From Cristatella mucedo (lineage: Eukaryota; Bryozoa; Phylactolaemata; Cristatellidae): a stretch of DNA of 64,000 nucleotides. Below, piece after piece: positions 61,495 through 64,000 of the stretch (position 1 is the first letter of the stretch; each line of letters opens with the position of its first letter). The stretch is from contig WPIO01000209.1 of assembly GCA_009760855.2 (NCBI GenBank), positions 273,549 to 337,548 on the forward strand. Reading direction: 5' to 3'. The translations under genes and the position numbers were made by a program. The notes under the pieces were generated by a model. It was not told where the DNA came from. It saw nothing but the letters and a program-made list of their open reading frames with translations, and ran no database searches.

Positions 61495-61670
61495 CAGCCG
61501 TAATGGCTCACTTGGAAAGGCGAATGTTTTTCACGACCTCAGCATCGAGGTTGGTGGTTCGAATTCTGTGGCAGGAAATCCGTTATAGCCACTTTAAGCA
61601 ATAGTGATAGCCGTAAAGGTTTTTCTGTCGCTATACAAGAAAAGGCTGTTAAATCAGCTAGTATTTTTTA
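61495..61670 (+). mobile_element. tRNA-derived SINE, family B
   Basis: GCCGTAATGGCTCACTTGGA, then GGTTGGTGGTTCGAATTCTG (B-box), then GTGATAGCCGTAAAGGTTTT, GTCGCTATACAAGAAAAGGC and TGTTAAATCAGC. Confidence 0.75.
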
Positions 61671-61816
61671 TTTTACAAATACGTATTATCCGCAAGCGTT
61701 CAAGCATGTACACAATAGCTCTTACGAGCCCCAATGTAGCCTATGGGTATCACTTTTATACACAAATCTTGAAAACAAATATTAAAACCTTGTTTCCTTC
61801 AAACTCAATAGTATTG

Positions 61817-62001
<185 letters not shown>

Positions 62002-62004
62002 ATG

Positions 62005-62150
62005 CGTGTGCGTGAGCATGTTTGTGACGAAGTCAGTTGGCTACCGAATGCATACCGAAAGCCGCTTAGGCTGTGAATGCCCTAAAAAAAACTCTTCTGC
62101 TTGTCACCCACATGGTCTTTATGACTTTGTGGAGTTACGGACGGAGATAT
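62005..62150 (+). mobile_element. LINE family 2, 3' end
   Basis: GACGAAGTCAGTTGGCTACCG, then CCGAAAGCCGCTTAGGCTGT and GACTTTGTGGAGTTACGGAC match the family 2 tail seen reversed at 46271-46390 and 9850-9970. Confidence 0.75.
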
Positions 62151-62330
62151 ATTACATAGCTGACATTCTTGACCAGCTTGCACCTCTGACTAAGGACTCT
62201 GTTCGCTATCGTCCATACAGCCTATGGTTTACTGCAGACGTTCAACTAGCTAGGTCTTCTTACTTCACTCTTTCAAAACCCTACGATAGATCGTGACTCA
62301 AGCTCCATCGACTGGCATATGAAAACGTGT
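62150..62330 (+). mobile_element. LINE ORF2 linker fragment
   Basis: The open reading [20 protein letters not shown] and [15 protein letters not shown] fits the LxxLAPxxxxxVxxRPxxPWYTxxI motif that precedes RT in L2/CR1-type elements. It belongs to a different insertion from the family 2 tail just upstream. Confidence 0.6.
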
Positions 62331-62404
62331 TATTAATATTATTAATTTTAATTATAATTTTTAAGGCTATTGATGAAACGTAATTGCTGCGCAAACGCTT
62401 CCCT

Positions 62405-62645
62405 TTTTAATGTCTGTTCTCCACGAGAGGTGAATACAAATTATACAGCGCAGAGTTTGCTTGACCCCAGACCCTGTGCATGTCACCCCTAACTAAGTTG
62501 TTCATTTTGCTTGTTTTCCAAGCATTATACTACTCACCATTAAATTTCCTTTCCATTTGCAGCAGGTGTAGGGCGTCTAGAGAGAGACTGAGTTCTGTGA
62601 GGGTGCATATCGAGTGCATTATTACTACTATAATGCTAATAAAAA
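62405..62645 (+). mobile_element. L2-type 3' UTR
   Basis: TTTGCAGCAGGTGTAGGGCG, then TCTAGAGAGAGACTGAGTTC, TGTGAGGGTGCATATCGAGTG and CATTATTACTACTATAATGC form a clear L2 3' end with a TTA-rich tail. Confidence 0.7.
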
Positions 62646-63159
62646 TGACATATTTGTCATGCACCCACAGCGAACCTAATATCTTCCTAGCCACTTTTGG
62701 TTTGGCTTTTGGGATGCTTGGAAGGCTAGTCGTACTTTGAATAGTCTCAAAATTTAGACTAGTTTAAAGGTAAAATGCACAGTGTTATTATATTCAATTA
62801 ACCTAGAGAGTAAACTAACGGAAACAACAAATGCCAAAAGAAACAAACCGCTTTCATCTAATTTTAAATGTAGTCAAATTATTAGTTTTCTTGCAACAGG
62901 TGGCAGTCACTCCCAATCTTTGGTGGCTTAAAGGGAAAGCTACCTTCAACGGATTTCAGGTTATTTCGAGGGATTTCTGAAGGAATGACTTCCGAAAAGC
63001 CGATTAATAACCTGATCTTGGATTAGCTCTGACTGGCTCGATCAAGACAACTCGGTAGAATAAAATTGCTCGAGAGATAATTCATAGCCATAAGCGGCTT
63101 CTTATATGCCAGTGTGCGTAGTCATGAAACGGAAAAGAATGGGGACAGGTAAACTTATT

Positions 63160-63780
63160 AGAGACCAGCTGAACCTGGCTGAGCTGTCGTGTCTTGCCTC
63201 AACTGACACCTCCAAATCCCACAAATGGCAGACCAACCTGCAATGATATGCCGAAGTCAAGAAAGGATATAAGAAACACATTAACAATCGATAGCAGTGT
63301 TACTAACTTTACTATAACATCCAACCTATGTAAAAAAAAATTAATCTGGACTGCCCAAGCCAGGTCTTTAGCCAAACTTGTGAACTATCGTCATTTGAGA
63401 TGGCAATTACCTGTATAAAGGTGCCCGATCTCGTCGGGATTAGTAAGCAACACCATGACTTCTAAGCCAGCCACAGCGAAGCCATAGGAAACGGAGCCGA
63501 TAGTATGCAGACCCTACTGTTTACCTAATGTCGTCGTCCAAAGACAGGTCCCTTTCAGTCACGATACATGTATTTCGTGTAGAGTAAACATGTGTCCTTA
63601 TGGAGCCCATGTCGAACGTTAGAATTTCCAACTTTCAAATCACGCGTGGTTTTCAAGTAATGAATAGATTAGTATTTATCATCATACTATTTAAGAAGAT
63701 TGGCTCGTGGTATGGGAGTATGCCAGCAATGCACGCAGCACGGGAGTTTGAGAGAATGGAACTAAAAGTGCTTGAGGGAT
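63160..63780 (-). mobile_element. L2-type RT C-terminal remnant
   Basis: GTCGTCCAAAGACAGGTCCC near 63532 and CATGTCGAACGTTAGAATTT near 63607 match 9240-9360 and 29245-29350. ATGCCGAAGTCAAGAAAGG near 63248 matches the VTSRLDFCN-coding region of the long L2 reversed (26905). The remnant is degenerate. Confidence 0.55.
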
Positions 63781-64000
63781 GAACGGAAGAAAGCGGTGGG
63801 ATCTAGGACGGTCTTTCCACCGGGATCTAAGTGAGTAGAAGCTTGCAAGCTGTGCATGCCAACGTGCTCTGGTTTGAAATACCAGGGAATGGCAAGTGCT
63901 GATGCGACCGAGGAAGCGTCACGGGCACCATCGAAGGCATGCTTCAGCTGATGCGAGCCGAGTGGAAGCAACGAGCGACAGAACGCGAGGAACGGGAGAT
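63781..64000. other. GC-richer segment at window end, unassigned
   Basis: The composition shifts to GC-rich after 63780 and a minus-strand frame is open for about 69 codons. I do not recognise the product; it may be the edge of another element or an exon running past the window. Confidence 0.3.

Overview
This is a stretch of AT-rich metazoan nuclear DNA, most likely from an invertebrate. The evidence is small exons with GT-AG borders, very long introns, many L2/CR1-type (Jockey-superfamily) LINE remnants, tRNA-derived SINEs and long (AT)n and (CA)n microsatellites. There are no bacterial operons, no rRNA and no complete single-exon host gene. I cannot name the species.

The only host gene I can support lies on the + strand and is incomplete. 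It has four LDL-receptor class A (LDLa) exons at 4983-5117, 17647-17799, 20048-20182 and 38091-38243. A transmembrane exon follows at 43543-43689, and a short tyrosine-containing cytoplasmic exon at 56049-56182. Every junction I can read is phase 1, so the pieces join in one frame. The inferred product is a type I membrane protein with at least four extracellular LDLa modules, one membrane span and a tail of about 45 residues. The tail carries two YxxL/I motifs spaced as in an ITAM, and the first also fits an ITIM. The signal peptide and 5' exons would lie upstream of the window.

Layout: bases 1-41400 are a tandem segmental duplication. A unit of about 12.5 kb starts at about 1, 12480 and 31300. 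It carries an LDLa exon plus old LINE and SINE insertions at matching positions. Copy 2 is longer because of a local duplication of the exon (16.0-20.9 kb), an unclassified 2 kb insertion (20.9-23.0 kb) and a long antisense L2 (26.2-29.0 kb). Copy 3 carries a young antisense L2 with a 379-codon open frame (33.5-34.85 kb). An older duplication is visible inside the unit, where 7458-8560 resembles 1-330 plus 5440-6220.

From 41.4 to 64 kb the DNA is not part of the array. It holds the membrane and tail exons in long introns and downstream sequence littered with degenerate LINEs, two SINE families and microsatellites. Several multi-kb stretches show nothing I recognise.

How the parts fit: duplication of phase 1-1 exons lengthens the extracellular domain without breaking the frame. 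Hand comparison of the exon copies shows the first half of the LDLa module (Cys1-Cys4) changing faster than the adjacent intron, mostly by amino-acid replacements, while the calcium-binding half stays nearly fixed. That pattern suggests a receptor diversifying its ligand-binding surface. No transcript evidence is available.
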